DNA of 64,000 nt. It comes from SABI01 sp963676605. Lineage in GTDB: Bacteria; Spirochaetota; Spirochaetia; Sphaerochaetales; Sphaerochaetaceae. The notes under the pieces were generated by a model. That model saw only the letters and a program-made list of their open reading frames with translations, was not told the origin of the DNA and searched no databases. This document shows positions 47,433-57,699 of this stretch, piece after piece. The DNA is taken from positions 186,001 through 250,000 of the forward strand of contig CAXXSP010000018.1 in the NCBI GenBank assembly GCA_963676605.2, written 5' to 3'. Positions within the stretch are counted from its first letter, which is position 1. Each line of letters begins with the position of its first letter. Both the position numbers and the translations under genes were made by a program.

Positions 47433-49517
47433 TTATGAATAAAGGAACAGCTCTATCTTCTCAGAGAGCATCCTGATTGAGCTTTCACTGTAGTAGGATT
47501 CCGGCAGAGCGTGTGTTACCCACCGTCCGTAGCTCTTCTGAATCAGTCTGCTGTCGAGAATGAGCACCACTCCCCTGTCTCCGCTGTGGCGGAGCAGCCT
47601 GCCGAAGCCCTGTTTCATTCTCATCGTCGCCTCAGGGAGTGCCAGATGATAGAACCCGCTCTTCCCCTGTGAATCGAGATGTTCGCTTCTTGCCCTGAAC
47701 ACCGGCTCATCGGGAACCCGGAACGGGAGCTTGACTATGATCACCTGGCGCAGGGTGTTCCCCGGTGCATCCACTCCCTCCCAGAAACTGTCAGTCGCAA
47801 AGAGAATACTGTTCTCATCTTTAATGAACGACTGAAGGAGACGGTGCCGGTCCATTTCTCCCTGCATGAAGAGCGTGAAGCCCTGCTCTTCACAGACAGG
47901 CTTCACCATCTCTGCTATTCTTTTCATCATGAAATAGCTGGTGAAAAGAATGAGAGTCCCGCCGTCAGAGGAGAGCACGGCCTGAGAAATCGCCTCAGCC
48001 ATATAGGAATAATACTCCTCACTCGTTGCTTCGGTGAACAGCGGTGCATCATGCATGGCGAGAAGGAGCAGATTCTCCTTGTAGTTGAATGGACTTGAGA
48101 ACACCTTCCTGATGTAGGCATGGTTCGAGGTCGGCGGAAGGCCTATCCTCTCCCCCCAGTAGGTGAATTCGTCATGAAGATCAAGCGTCGCACTGGTGAG
48201 AATCACCGTTTCGAGCTCGGACAGAAGAGTTTCACGCATCTTCTCGGCGACGGTGAGAGGTGAGATATGGAGCGCGCTGGCCGATCCTCCGATAATCTCT
48301 ATCCAGTAGATATCCTTCATGGTCTCGGGGAAGGCAAAGAAGGTCTTCAGTATCTCCTTCTGATAATTCAACCGTCCGATATGGCTGTTCAGTTCCCGTA
48401 TGAACAGTTCATACTCATCAGGGAACTGGGCAAATCTGCTCACGCGGGTGAGTTTCACGAGGAGAGTATCGAGCACCTGCACCGTTTCTGAGGCAAGACG
48501 GGCTGCGATCTCGAAATCCTTCTTCATTGACGGGTACAGGAGGAGTTTTGTTTTCTTCGCACGGGCGAAGGTATCAAGAAGGTGTACTTCAAGGTACCCG
48601 CACCGTTCGGTAACGGCGGCGAACTCTTCACTGAGTTCTTCATCGAACCACTCAGTGGGAATCATATTCAATATGGTATCGATGAACCGCTGCTTTCCCT
48701 GAGTTCTCCTGGTCAGTTTGTCGATACTCTTCTGGACAACCTCCACAGAGTAGGTCGCTGTAAAGTAATCGGTGCCGTTCTTTTCGATATTGTGGGCCTC
48801 GTCTATGACAAGATGCTGATACGGAGGGAGTACGGAAGGGGCATCGTAGGGAATGTCGTCTACAAGACGGGAATTGGCATCACTGAACAGGAGGTGATGG
48901 TTCGTTATGATAATTGAGGCCTTTGCTCCCTGTTTTCTCGAGTTGAAATAGAAACAGTCTTTCATGAACGGGCACTGGTAGGAGGTACAGGTATCACTGT
49001 CACTGCAGATACTCTGCCAGATGGTGAAGGGTACGGGGAAATCAAGATCCATCCTCACTCCGCTCGAAGAGGTATCGGCAAAGGAGATGAGTTTTCCGTA
49101 GATGCTCTCAGTATCCTGGGCAAGGAGAGGGTTCTTTGCGGCTTCGTCTCTCAGGAGTCTCCTGCAGAGGTAATTGTTCCTTCCGAGAAGGAGGGCAACG
49201 GGCACCTCCTTCTTCATCATTCCCATCAGCTGCCTGATATCCTTCTCATAGAGCTGCTTCTGGAGATTGATCGTGGAGGTTGCGATAACCGTTTTATCGT
49301 CCGGATTCTCGAGCGCCCAAAGGAGTGCCGGCACGAGGTATGCGAACGATTTACCGATCCCTGTGCCTGCTTCGAGGGCGGCGATGGTCGGCACGTCATA
49401 CGCCATGGCAACAGTGAGAGCCATATCGAGCTGTCCCTGACGGAATTCATAGCTCGAAAATTTATCTGAGAGGAGTCCGTCGACATCGAAGATGCCGTAG
49501 ATATCATTCTGATTCAA
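47433..49517 (-). CDS. dinG: DinG-family ATP-dependent DNA helicase
   Basis: A 694-residue XPD/DinG-type superfamily 2 helicase. Motifs: FRQGQLDMALTVAMAYDVPT (Q motif), ALEAGTGIGKSFAYLVPALL (Walker A), iron-sulfur cysteines spread over LGRNNYLCRRLLRD, CTSYQCPFMKDCFYF, the DEAH box HLVIDEAHNIEKNG, FATDSFWEGVDAPGNTLRQV and the motif VI QGFGRLLRHSGDRG. Such helicases unwind damaged or R-loop DNA 5' to 3'. The start TTG 49517 overlaps the end of the response-regulator gene; AGGA lies upstream. Longer frames would run inside the regulator and have no homology. It ends the minus-strand operon at the shared terminator. Confidence 0.9.
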   Translation of the reverse strand: MNQNDIYGIFDVDGLLSDKFSSYEFRQGQLDMALTVAMAYDVPTIAALEAGTGIGKSFAYLVPALLWALENPDDKTVIATSTINLQKQLYEKDIRQLMGMMKKEVPVALLLGRNNYLCRRLLRDEAAKNPLLAQDTESIYGKLISFADTSSSGVRMDLDFPVPFTIWQSICSDSDTCTSYQCPFMKDCFYFNSRKQGAKASIIITNHHLLFSDANSRLVDDIPYDAPSVLPPYQHLVIDEAHNIEKNGTDYFTATYSVEVVQKSIDKLTRRTQGKQRFIDTILNMIPTEWFDEELSEEFAAVTERCGYLEVHLLDTFARAKKTKLLLYPSMKKDFEIAARLASETVQVLDTLLVKLTRVSRFAQFPDEYELFIRELNSHIGRLNYQKEILKTFFAFPETMKDIYWIEIIGGSASALHISPLTVAEKMRETLLSELETVILTSATLDLHDEFTYWGERIGLPPTSNHAYIRKVFSSPFNYKENLLLLAMHDAPLFTEATSEEYYSYMAEAISQAVLSSDGGTLILFTSYFMMKRIAEMVKPVCEEQGFTLFMQGEMDRHRLLQSFIKDENSILFATDSFWEGVDAPGNTLRQVIIVKLPFRVPDEPVFRARSEHLDSQGKSGFYHLALPEATMRMKQGFGRLLRHSGDRGVVLILDSRLIQKSYGRWVTHALPESYYSESSIRMLSEKIELFLYS

Positions 49518-50866
49518 CTGCGTAGTCCTGTAATTTTCTGTGAAGAGTCTTTCGTGCGATCTGAAGAGTATCGGCTGTCTTGCTCTTATTCCCGTTACAG
49601 CTTGCAAGGGTTGCGAGGATGACCGATTTCTCCGCCTGATCCATACTCGTTCCCACCGGAATAATGATCTTCTCGGCACCGCTGGCATTCCTCACGGCAG
49701 AGGGAAGGTCCTCAAGCTCGATCACCGACGAAGTTGAGATGACGACGGCACTTTCGATACAGTTTCCCAGCTCCCTGATATTTCCCGGCCACTCGTAGGC
49801 GAGGAGTGCGGACTTTGCCTTTCCGCTGAAGCCGGTGATCTTTCTCTTATTCCTTTCGGTATACATCTCAAGAAAATGGCTCATCAGGAGAGGGATATCA
49901 TCTTTACGTTCCCTGAGAGGCGGAACATGCAGGTGAACGACATTCAGACGATAGTAGAGATCCTCCCGGAAATTACCCTTCTCAACCTCTTCGGCCAGAT
50001 TCTTATTGGTCGCGGCTACCAGCCGCACATCCACTTCAATGGAGCGCTCACCGCCGAGTCGTTCAAACGTCCTCTCCTGCAGGACTCTCAGAAGCTTCAC
50101 CTGAGTGCTCTGGGAGATCTCACCGATCTCATCAAGGAAGAGGGTTCCCTTGTCTGCAAGTTCGAACCGTCCCTTCCGGGAGGAAACAGCGCCGGAGAAG
50201 GCTCCCTTCTCATGACCGAACAATTCATCCTCAAGGAGGGTCTCTGCAAAGGAGGCGCAGCTCACTTTGATAAAGGGTCCGTCGGAACGGGAGGAAAGGT
50301 GATGGAGCGCATCACCGATGAGCTCCTTCCCCACCCCGGATTCTCCGGTGACCAGGACGCTTGCCTGTGCGTCGGCAACCTGCTTCACCGTCTCCATGAG
50401 ACGGCTCATGGGAGCGCTCTTTCCCACGATCCTGTCGTAGGAGCTCTGTTTCCTGAGCTGTTCGAGCTCTTTCTTGAGCTGCTTGTTCTGATCAGAAAGT
50501 TCAAGGTTGCTGAATGCGCGCTTGAGAAGGACATAGAGGCGGTCAAGGTTCAGCGGTTTGGTGAGAAAGTCCACCGCACCGTTTCTCATCGCATCGACAG
50601 CGGCTTCGATGGTCCCGTGTCCCGTGAGTATAACAACCGGCATAGTGGGATAGGCACCCGACACCTTTTTTCAACAGCTCGGTGCCCGAGACCTTCGGCA
50701 TTCTGAGATCGGTGATGAGCAGGTCCACATCCTCACGGGTGAGCAGAGCCCATGCTTCCTGACCGTCAGCAGCTGTGAGTACGTTATATCCTTCATCCTC
50801 AAGGGCAAGAGAGAGTCCGTTCCTGATATTCTTTTCATCATCTGCTATGAGTATCGTCCGTTTCAT
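49504..50866 (-). CDS. NtrC-family sigma-54 response regulator, with an apparent +1 frameshift
   Basis: About 454 residues after joining two frames. The receiver domain (ILIADDEKNIRNGLSLALED, phospho-acceptor Asp53 in LLITDLRMPK) is followed by the AAA+ domain (GESGVGKELIGDALHHLSS, FLDEIGEISQSTQVKLLRVL) and a Fis helix-turn-helix (NKSKTADTLQIARKTLHRKL). The sigma-54 contact loop is GAFSGA, not the usual GAFTGA. The break lies in the T run 50666-50671; one base fewer gives ELLKKVSGAYPTMPVVIL. The gene overlaps the kinase stop by four bases (ATGA). Size, order and partner match the Borrelia Rrp2/Hk2 and treponemal AtoC/AtoS pairs, and a sigma-54 promoter lies 3.2 kb downstream before an alternative sigma gene. 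Confidence 0.9.
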
Positions 50867-52059
50867 ACATCATCCTTTGATTCAAGTGCCAGTCTCTGAG
50901 AGCGGGGAACCGGCAGCGAGAGAATGAAGGTTGTTCCCTTCCCGACAGTACTCTGTACCGAGATATCACCGCCATGTTCCTTCATCACCTTAAATACGAC
51001 GGTGAGACCCAGACCGCTTCCGCTCGCCTTGGTGGTGAAGTAGGGTTCGAAGATTTTATTTTGGGTGGATTCATCCATTCCGATACCGGTATCACTGATC
51101 AAAATGTCGATACTGTCCCCGTTGTTTCTGGTTTTGAAAGAGAGGGAACCGCCATTATCTTCCATGGCATGCATCGCATTCTTCACGATATTCAGGATCA
51201 CCTGTTTAAACAGATTCTCATCAATACGGAGTTTCGGAAGATATTCAGCAAGATCAGTCTCTACATGTATCCCGTATTCGCTGAGCTCATAAGAGACGAA
51301 GGAGATCACATCAGTAAGAATCCTGTTCACACTCTCAAGTCTCAACCTGACATCCATCGGGCGGACCGCGAAGAGGAAGTCAACGACAATGGAATTCAGT
51401 CGTTCTATCTCCTCATCTATGACATCCAGATATCTGGCGGCGGATTCTGCCGTCAGCTCCCTTTTCTTTTCAAACGCTTTTCGCAGGAGCTGAAGGTGGA
51501 TCCCGATGGAAGCCAGAGGGTTCTTGATCTCATGTGCGACCCCCGCGGCAACCGTAGTGAGTGACGCGAGAGACTCGGACCGGTGGAGCTGCGCATCCTT
51601 GCGCCTCTCCTCGCTGATATCGTTGATGATAAAGACAAAACGGTGGCGGGAATCGGAAACGGTCATCGGTTCGAAGGAGCTTTCGAACATGATACACCTG
51701 ATGAGAATCGTGCAGACTGATTCTCCTCTCTGGATATAAAATTCCTGCTCCTGAGACTCATCCATTTCCATGGTCTGTATCGCCTCTTCTATGAATTCAG
51801 CGATAGAAGAATCCTTGATCACATACCGGAGGGTCGACCCTTCACTCATAGATCTCTGCTGTGGCATCAGGCGCTTCGCTGAGTCATTGCAGGTGAGGAC
51901 TCTTCCGTTTCTGTTCGTGACGATGATTCCTGTATTGAGCTGCTGCAGTACGATGCCGAGAAGCTCATTCTCTCCCGCCTGATACCGTACGAGAGTCTTT
52001 ATCTCCTCTGTGCTCAGCTTTTCGATTTTATCGAATGCACGACGTATGAAATTATTCAT
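50863..52059 (-). CDS. Cytoplasmic PAS-domain sensor histidine kinase (AtoS/Hk2-like)
   Basis: A 398-residue kinase with no membrane segment. A PAS domain (about 31-150: ENELLGIVLQQLNTGIIVTN, NDSAKRLMPQ) precedes the phospho-acceptor helix VAAGVAHEIKNPLASIGIHL (His176) and the ATP domain with N box QVILNIVKNAMHAMEDNGG, G1 ILISDTGIGMDES and G2 GSGLGLTVVFKVMKEHGG. It pairs with the overlapping NtrC-type regulator. A soluble PAS sensor suggests an internal redox or metabolite signal. The gene starts at the stop of holB (overlap of one base), giving a holB-kinase-regulator-dinG operon. Confidence 0.93.
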   Translation of the reverse strand: MNNFIRRAFDKIEKLSTEEIKTLVRYQAGENELLGIVLQQLNTGIIVTNRNGRVLTCNDSAKRLMPQQRSMSEGSTLRYVIKDSSIAEFIEEAIQTMEMDESQEQEFYIQRGESVCTILIRCIMFESSFEPMTVSDSRHRFVFIINDISEERRKDAQLHRSESLASLTTVAAGVAHEIKNPLASIGIHLQLLRKAFEKKRELTAESAARYLDVIDEEIERLNSIVVDFLFAVRPMDVRLRLESVNRILTDVISFVSYELSEYGIHVETDLAEYLPKLRIDENLFKQVILNIVKNAMHAMEDNGGSLSFKTRNNGDSIDILISDTGIGMDESTQNKIFEPYFTTKASGSGLGLTVVFKVMKEHGGDISVQSTVGKGTTFILSLPVPRSQRLALESKDDV

Positions 52060-53231
52060 CAGATCACCGCCGCAAGATCGTAGTACAGGCCGTCAAGGTA
52101 GGTTCTCACCTGCTGATTATAGATTTTTGCCCGCATAGAGGATTCACGGATTCTGTTCAGGGCCGATGAGTACGGAGAAAGAGGAAGACGCCCTTCTCTC
52201 TGTTCTCTCTGCAGGAGGCCCATCACCTGTTCAAGATAATACGAAAGCAGCTGAACGGAATCTATAGGGGAAAACATCTCATCCAGATCAGACAGGCGGA
52301 GCTGCTCCTTGCTGACAAGAGAGGAAGCGAACCTTCCGGCGCTGCGCTGAATGTCGCTCAAGGGGTAGCCGGCTCCCTTCAGCGTGAAATCTCTCAGGGA
52401 GGTGATTTCTGGATCGTTCGTGAAGAAAAAGCTCTCAAGCAGGTTCTTCCGTTCTTCCTCACTCAGTGGGAGAATATAGTGTTTCTGCACCCGTGAAAGT
52501 ATGGTGGGAAGCAGTCTCAGAGGCTTCTGGGCAAGAAGGAAGAAGTAGGCCTTGTCCGCAGGCTCCTCCAGCATTTTCAATATGGCGTTATTCGCACCGA
52601 CGGTAGCCTCTCCTATCCCTTCGATGATGGCGAACCGGGGAAGATCGTCAATACTCGTTGAATACATCCAGGCATGAAGGGAACGGATCGCATCGATACT
52701 CACACCCATCTTTTTCACCGCGAACAGAGGGGCAAGGGCCTTTTCAAGGCTTCCCAGGGATGATACTGCATCTTCCGGCTGTGCTCCGGTTATTTCATCG
52801 AGGAGAAGATCCACTTCTCCGGCCTGGGCGAACAGGGCGGCACCCTTGGTATCCTGAGTCCCTACGAGTGCCTCGTGGTAACTCATGAGCAGGATCCTCA
52901 CACATTTCACAAGATACATCTGGCACCATCGTGTCTTGAGACGCTGAAAAGCCCCGAGCGCACTTCTGATCCTGATTTCATGATCCCGTGCAGAAAGAAT
53001 GACGACATTCTTCATACTGTAGGTGGAGAAGTCTCTGCAGGAGGAGCACTGACAGTGGATAGAGCCACCCTCTGTGCAGCTTCTTCTCCGTGCACCTTCG
53101 AGGGCATGGGTCATCTTCCCGCTGAAAGAGGGACCGTGAAGAAGAAGGGAATGGGCAGTGTTCTCCAGATCGAACAGGGGATGATCATCAGCATAATGCT
53201 CTCCCCGTAATCTCAGGAGCGTCTCAAACAT
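52059..53231 (-). CDS. holB: DNA polymerase III delta-prime-like subunit
   Basis: A 390-residue clamp-loader protein. It has a P-loop-like segment LLHGPSFSGKMTHALEGARR, a zinc-module cysteine set (CTEGGSIHCQCSSCRDF), and the delta-prime signature NAILKMLEEPADKAYFFLLA followed by LRLLPTILSRVQKHYILPL. A 50-residue insertion between the zinc module and the sensor region is longer than in E. coli. Clamp loaders place the beta clamp on DNA. It overlaps cvpA by eight bases upstream and the kinase by one base downstream, and is part of the conserved cvpA-holB-AtoSC block. Confidence 0.85.
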   Translation of the reverse strand: MFETLLRLRGEHYADDHPLFDLENTAHSLLLHGPSFSGKMTHALEGARRRSCTEGGSIHCQCSSCRDFSTYSMKNVVILSARDHEIRIRSALGAFQRLKTRWCQMYLVKCVRILLMSYHEALVGTQDTKGAALFAQAGEVDLLLDEITGAQPEDAVSSLGSLEKALAPLFAVKKMGVSIDAIRSLHAWMYSTSIDDLPRFAIIEGIGEATVGANNAILKMLEEPADKAYFFLLAQKPLRLLPTILSRVQKHYILPLSEEERKNLLESFFFTNDPEITSLRDFTLKGAGYPLSDIQRSAGRFASSLVSKEQLRLSDLDEMFSPIDSVQLLSYYLEQVMGLLQREQREGRLPLSPYSSALNRIRESSMRAKIYNQQVRTYLDGLYYDLAAVI

Positions 53232-53748
53232 GGTCTACCGCCTGGGAGACCGATGCGAGACCTCCCTGAATGAAATGAATAATGAATCTGTTATAGAGTT
53301 CACTTCCTGTAAAATAACTGCTGAGATCAAGGATGCTCTGCAGATTAATGACATAGATGACGATCGTGACGATAACGACCATTTCGGCCGCACCGAGCGC
53401 GAGCCCGAGGATCGAGTCCAGCCATCCGAAATGTATCGCATCAAGGATGCTCTCCAGTGCATTCCCAAGGGATAGCATGATGAAATAGGTGATAAGGAAT
53501 ACCACGAGAAAGGCAATGAAGGAGGACCAGAGTACTGGGAGAGAGAAGGTGTTCCAGATGAGCCGGGCTGCCATCGTGTTGAAAAGCCCGGCGACCAGGA
53601 TACCGATGATGAACCCGAACCTGCTTGCGAACTCACGTGCGAAGCCCTTGAAAGCCCCGAGAATGGCAGAGAGAAAAACAAGACCCAGAATGATGACATC
53701 GATAATATTGAGCTGAAATGAACCTAACGTAAGACTCCACGTTTCCAT
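53224..53748 (-). CDS. cvpA: CvpA-family membrane protein
   Basis: A 174-residue protein with four to five membrane helices and the CvpA N-terminus NIIDVIILGLVFLSAILGAF followed by KGFAREFASRFGFIIGILVA. The family was named for colicin V production; the actual role is unclear, with links to envelope integrity. It overlaps holB by eight bases and starts 20 bp after the murG stop on the same strand, so it is co-expressed with both. Confidence 0.85.
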   Translation of the reverse strand: METWSLTLGSFQLNIIDVIILGLVFLSAILGAFKGFAREFASRFGFIIGILVAGLFNTMAARLIWNTFSLPVLWSSFIAFLVVFLITYFIMLSLGNALESILDAIHFGWLDSILGLALGAAEMVVIVTIVIYVINLQSILDLSSYFTGSELYNRFIIHFIQGGLASVSQAVDHV

Positions 53749-53768
53749 ACATACCCCCTGACTGGTAC

Positions 53769-54900
53769 CTATGGTACCATTTTTTTCCCACTTCTATCTA
53801 CTATAATCTGAGAGATGGTCTCAGCAGCTCCGCTGCTCTGTTCCCACCGTATCTTTTCCTTCATCCCTGAGAGCACAGCAGAATCATCAGCAAGTTCTCT
53901 CACATACCGGGCGATGAGGGCCGGGTCGGGATTCTCCTCCTCCACGATGTACGCGCAGCCCAGTGTGTGATACAGCCGTCCGTTCTCGATCTGATCTCCC
54001 CGGCTCGCCGAGCGGGGAAGAGGAATAAGGATCATCGGTACTCCGGCAGCGATAAAATCGGCAAGTGCCGACGCCCCTGCCCTGCTGATCACACACAGAG
54101 AAACCTGCAGAAGAGGCATGTATTCATCATGCAGGAAAGGAATCTGGACATAGCCGTCTCCCTCATACCCTGTTCCCTTCCCTTCTCCTGTCTGATGAAC
54201 GATCTGGAAGCCGGGACCGAGTTCCCCACGGAGAAGAGGAATCATCTCATTGATCGCCTGTGCTCCGAGCGATCCCCCGATCACCGTGACCACCGGGAGC
54301 TCCCTGTCAAGAGAGAACGTCTGATATACATCCAATGAGTCACCTGACGTTCCTTCGGTGCGTGAGGGAATCCCAGTGATACGAGGGCCTTCTCCTGCTG
54401 TGAGGGGTTGAGAAACTCGAGAGTATGTGGAGTGTTCAGACAGATCACATCTGCACACGGAGCACACAGGCGGTTCGCCAGACCGAGGGAGGTATCACTC
54501 TCATGGATGATAAGAGGAATACGAAGCAGCTTCGCAGCATATACAGGCGGCACAGCCGCATAGCCGCCTTTGGAGAATACGACATCCGGGCGGTCGGAGA
54601 GAAGGATCCAGAGCGACTCGATAAAACCCAGGAGTATCAGGGGAATATCTGACACATTCTGAAGCGAGAAATAACGCCTCAGCTTCCCTGAGTGAATATG
54701 ACGAGATCTCAGTGAGCCCCGTTGGGCCCAGGTTCTTTCCCTGCTACGGTCCGTCCTGTGATCAGGTAGCAGGAGTACTCCAGATCATGAGAACCGCAGA
54801 GCTCTCTTATCGCGGCATCTACAGAGAACAGCGGGAAGATGTGACCGCCTGTACCTCCCCCGACATAGCACACGCGAAGCTGATTCGGATTACTTCTCAT
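53769..54900 (-). CDS. murG: UDP-N-acetylglucosamine transferase MurG, with two apparent frameshifts
   Basis: MurG adds GlcNAc to lipid I to make lipid II on the inner membrane face. Three frames join into one protein of about 375 residues: YVGGGTGGHIFPLFSVDAAI; then SGKLRRYFSLQNVSDIPLIL, VVFSKGGYAAVPPVYAAKLL and PLIIHESDTSLGLANRL; then VTVIGGSLGAQAINEMIPLL and SRAGASALADFIAAGVPMIL with the end QIIVDRSGKK. Breaks lie near the T run 54736-54738 and CCC 54372-54374 (a missing base each). MurG is essential, so these are probably sequence errors. No clear ribosome site precedes ATG 54900. Confidence 0.9.
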
Positions 54901-54985
54901 AGCGACAGTTTAAAGGAAACTGATATACACACGCAATAATTATGAGTATACTTTGTTACGTTGATACCACGAACAAGGAATTCCC

Positions 54986-57693
54986 ATGGCCAAGAACATT
55001 TTACAGATACTTTTCGGCACAAAACAGGAAAAAGACCTGAAACGGCTTACACCGATCGTGTCGAAGGTCCTGTCACATGAACAGTGGGCTGCATCTCTTT
55101 CAGATGAGCAGTTCCCTCAGATGACTCAGACCTTCAAGAAACGGCTCTCCGAAGGAGAAAAGCTCGATCAGCTCCTGCCTGAAGCCTTCGCCCTCGCGAG
55201 GGAAGCCTCCTACCGTGTCCTCGGTGAGAAGCACTACGATGAGCAGATTATGGGCGCCGTGGTACTTTTCGAGGGAAATATTCTGGAAATGAAAACCGGT
55301 GAAGGAAAGACGCTCACCTGTGTCCCTGCAGCCTACCTCAATGCACTGGACGGAAAGGGAGTTCATATCATCACGGTGAATGACTACCTTGCAGAACGTG
55401 ACGCCTCCTGGATGGGCCCAATCTACCGCTTTCTCGGCCTTGAAGTGGCGAGTATCATCTCCTCGATGGATAACGAGTCCAGGCGGGTCGCCTATGCGAA
55501 GGACATCACTTACGGAACGAATAATGAATTCGGTTTTGATTACCTGAGAGACAATATGAAATTCCGGCAGGCCGATAAGATCCAGCCGAGTCATAACTAC
55601 GCGATCATCGATGAAATCGACTCCATTCTTATCGACGAGGCACGAACTCCCCTCATCATCAGCGGTCAGGCGGAAGATGATACGACCCGTATCAGACAGG
55701 CCGATCAGGTCGTCCCCCTCCTTGTCCCCTGTGAACTGAATCCTGAGACGATGGAGTATGATGATGACGCTCCGGGAGACTACAGAACAGAAGAGAAACA
55801 TAAAAAGATATCCTTCACCAATGAAGGTCTTCTTCACGCCGAGCAGATCCTGCAGCAGCAGGGCAGTATCTCGGGAAGCCTCTATGACAATGAAAACTTC
55901 GAGTTTGTCCATTACCTTACCCAGGCAGTGAAAGCCCGCGTACTCTTTCATCGCGATGTAGACTACGTGGTGGCAGAGAAGAAGGTTGAAATAGTTGATG
56001 AGTTCACCGGACGTGTTCTGCACGGCAGGCGCTACAGTGACGGACTGCATCAGGCGATAGAGGCGAAAGAGAGAATTCCCGTCGCTTCCCAGAACAAGAC
56101 TCTTGCAACCATCACCTTCCAGAACTTCTTCAGGATGTACGACAAGATTGCCGGTATGACCGGTACTGCCGATACCGAAGCCGGTGAGTTCAACTCTATC
56201 TACGGTCTTGATGTTATCGTGATTCCTACACACCTTCCTGTCGCACGTGATGATATGCATGACCTGGTATATCTGAATGAAACCTACAAATACGAGGCGA
56301 TCGTAGCCGAGATCGAGCGTGTGCACGCGAGCGGACAGCCGATCCTCGTAGGTACCGTCACGATTGAGAAATCGGAGCTCATTTCCGCCCTACTGAAAAG
56401 AAAGGGTATCCGCCACGAGGTGCTCAACGCAAAGAACCATGCCCGCGAAGCTCTCATTATCGAAGATGCGGGAGCAAAGGGTTCTATCACCATCGCGACA
56501 AATATGGCAGGAAGAGGAACCGACATCAAACTCGGAGGATCTCTCGATGCTCTTGTTCGAAAGGAAGTGAAAAGCGATGCTTCAGCAGACGAAGTGGATG
56601 CGGCTAAAGAGAGGCTCCGTCCTCTCTGGAAAGAGAGGTATGAGGAAGTAAAAGCCCTTGGAGGCCTGTATATCCTGGGCACCGAACGGCATGAGTCCCG
56701 CCGTATCGATAATCAGCTGAGAGGCCGTTCCGGCCGACAGGGAGACCCCGGTGCCTCCCGTTTCTTCCTCTCTTTGGATGACACGCTCATGCGATTATTC
56801 GCGAAGGACACGGTCCGATCGATGCTCTCGAGAGTAGGGATGGGCGCGGAGCCGATCGAACACGGTATGATCTCCCGTGCCATCGAAAAAGCTCAGATGC
56901 GTGTAGAGGAACAGAACTACGAAATCCGTAAACATCTCCTTGAATATGATGATGTCCTGAATGAACAGAGAAATTTCATCTATTCACAGAGAGATATACG
57001 ATCCTCACTGACAATCATCTCGCAGACCGTGGTCTCGAAACAATTGCCGATAAACTGAGAGAAATCGCCCGTAAGGTGGAGAAAGAAGGAGTCGGGGAAC
57101 AACAGATAGAACCCTTCGCAGCACATGTACAGGAACTATATCAGATTGATATAACTGAAGAACTGAAAAGCCTGTGGTCCGAGGGTAAGGATCTTGCAGA
57201 GCTGGGTATCTCGATTCTCTCTGCACAGATCGGGAAGAAGATAGAAGTGACTTCACCCGAGATGTTCAATGACTTCCTCAGATACCACTACATGAAGCAG
57301 ATCGATACGAGATGGCAGAACCACCTTGATCAGCTTGAAGCACTGAGGGAATCGGTGAACCTGAGAACCTATGCACAGAAAAACCCTCTTCTCGAATACA
57401 AGCTTGAAGGATTCGATATCTTTGATTCCATGATCACCTCAATCCGTGACTATATGGCATTGCTGATGGTACGTGTTCAGATCCAATCTGATACGAAGGT
57501 GCCGACCAGAAGCGCGAAACGGCAGTCGGTGAATCTGCACAGAGATATGTCATCGTTCAGCAGAAACGATGCTCCAAGCGGACAGACCGGTCCCGTGCAG
57601 GTGAAGAGAACCGCTCCCAAAGTGGGACGCAACGATCCCTGCCCCTGCGGAAGCGGCAAGAAGTATAAACATTGTCATGGAAGGAATGCCTAG
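54986..57693 (+). CDS. secA: Protein translocase ATPase SecA, with an apparent frameshift
   Basis: SecA drives preproteins through SecYEG. The first frame (54986-57058) has the NBD1 Walker A MKTGEGKTLTCVPAAYLNAL (near 102), IIDEIDSILIDEARTPLIIS, the preprotein-binding domain and NBD2 (NMAGRGTDIKLGG, GTERHESRRIDNQLRGRSGR). After NEQRNFIYSQRD the frame is lost around 56996-57002; the other frame resumes at LTDNHLADRGLETIADKLRE, through the helical wing (RWQNHLDQLEALRESVNLRT) to the SEC-C zinc tail CPCGSGKKYKHCHG. Total about 902 residues, normal. As an essential gene this break is almost surely a sequence error. AAGGAA precedes the ATG. Confidence 0.94.
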
Positions 57694-57699
57694 CAGGAC

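Noticed and set aside
1148..57693. Programmed ribosomal frameshifting as explanation of the broken genes
   Set aside because: The sites share no slippery heptamer or downstream structure, differ in direction, and fall in unrelated genes never known to use it.
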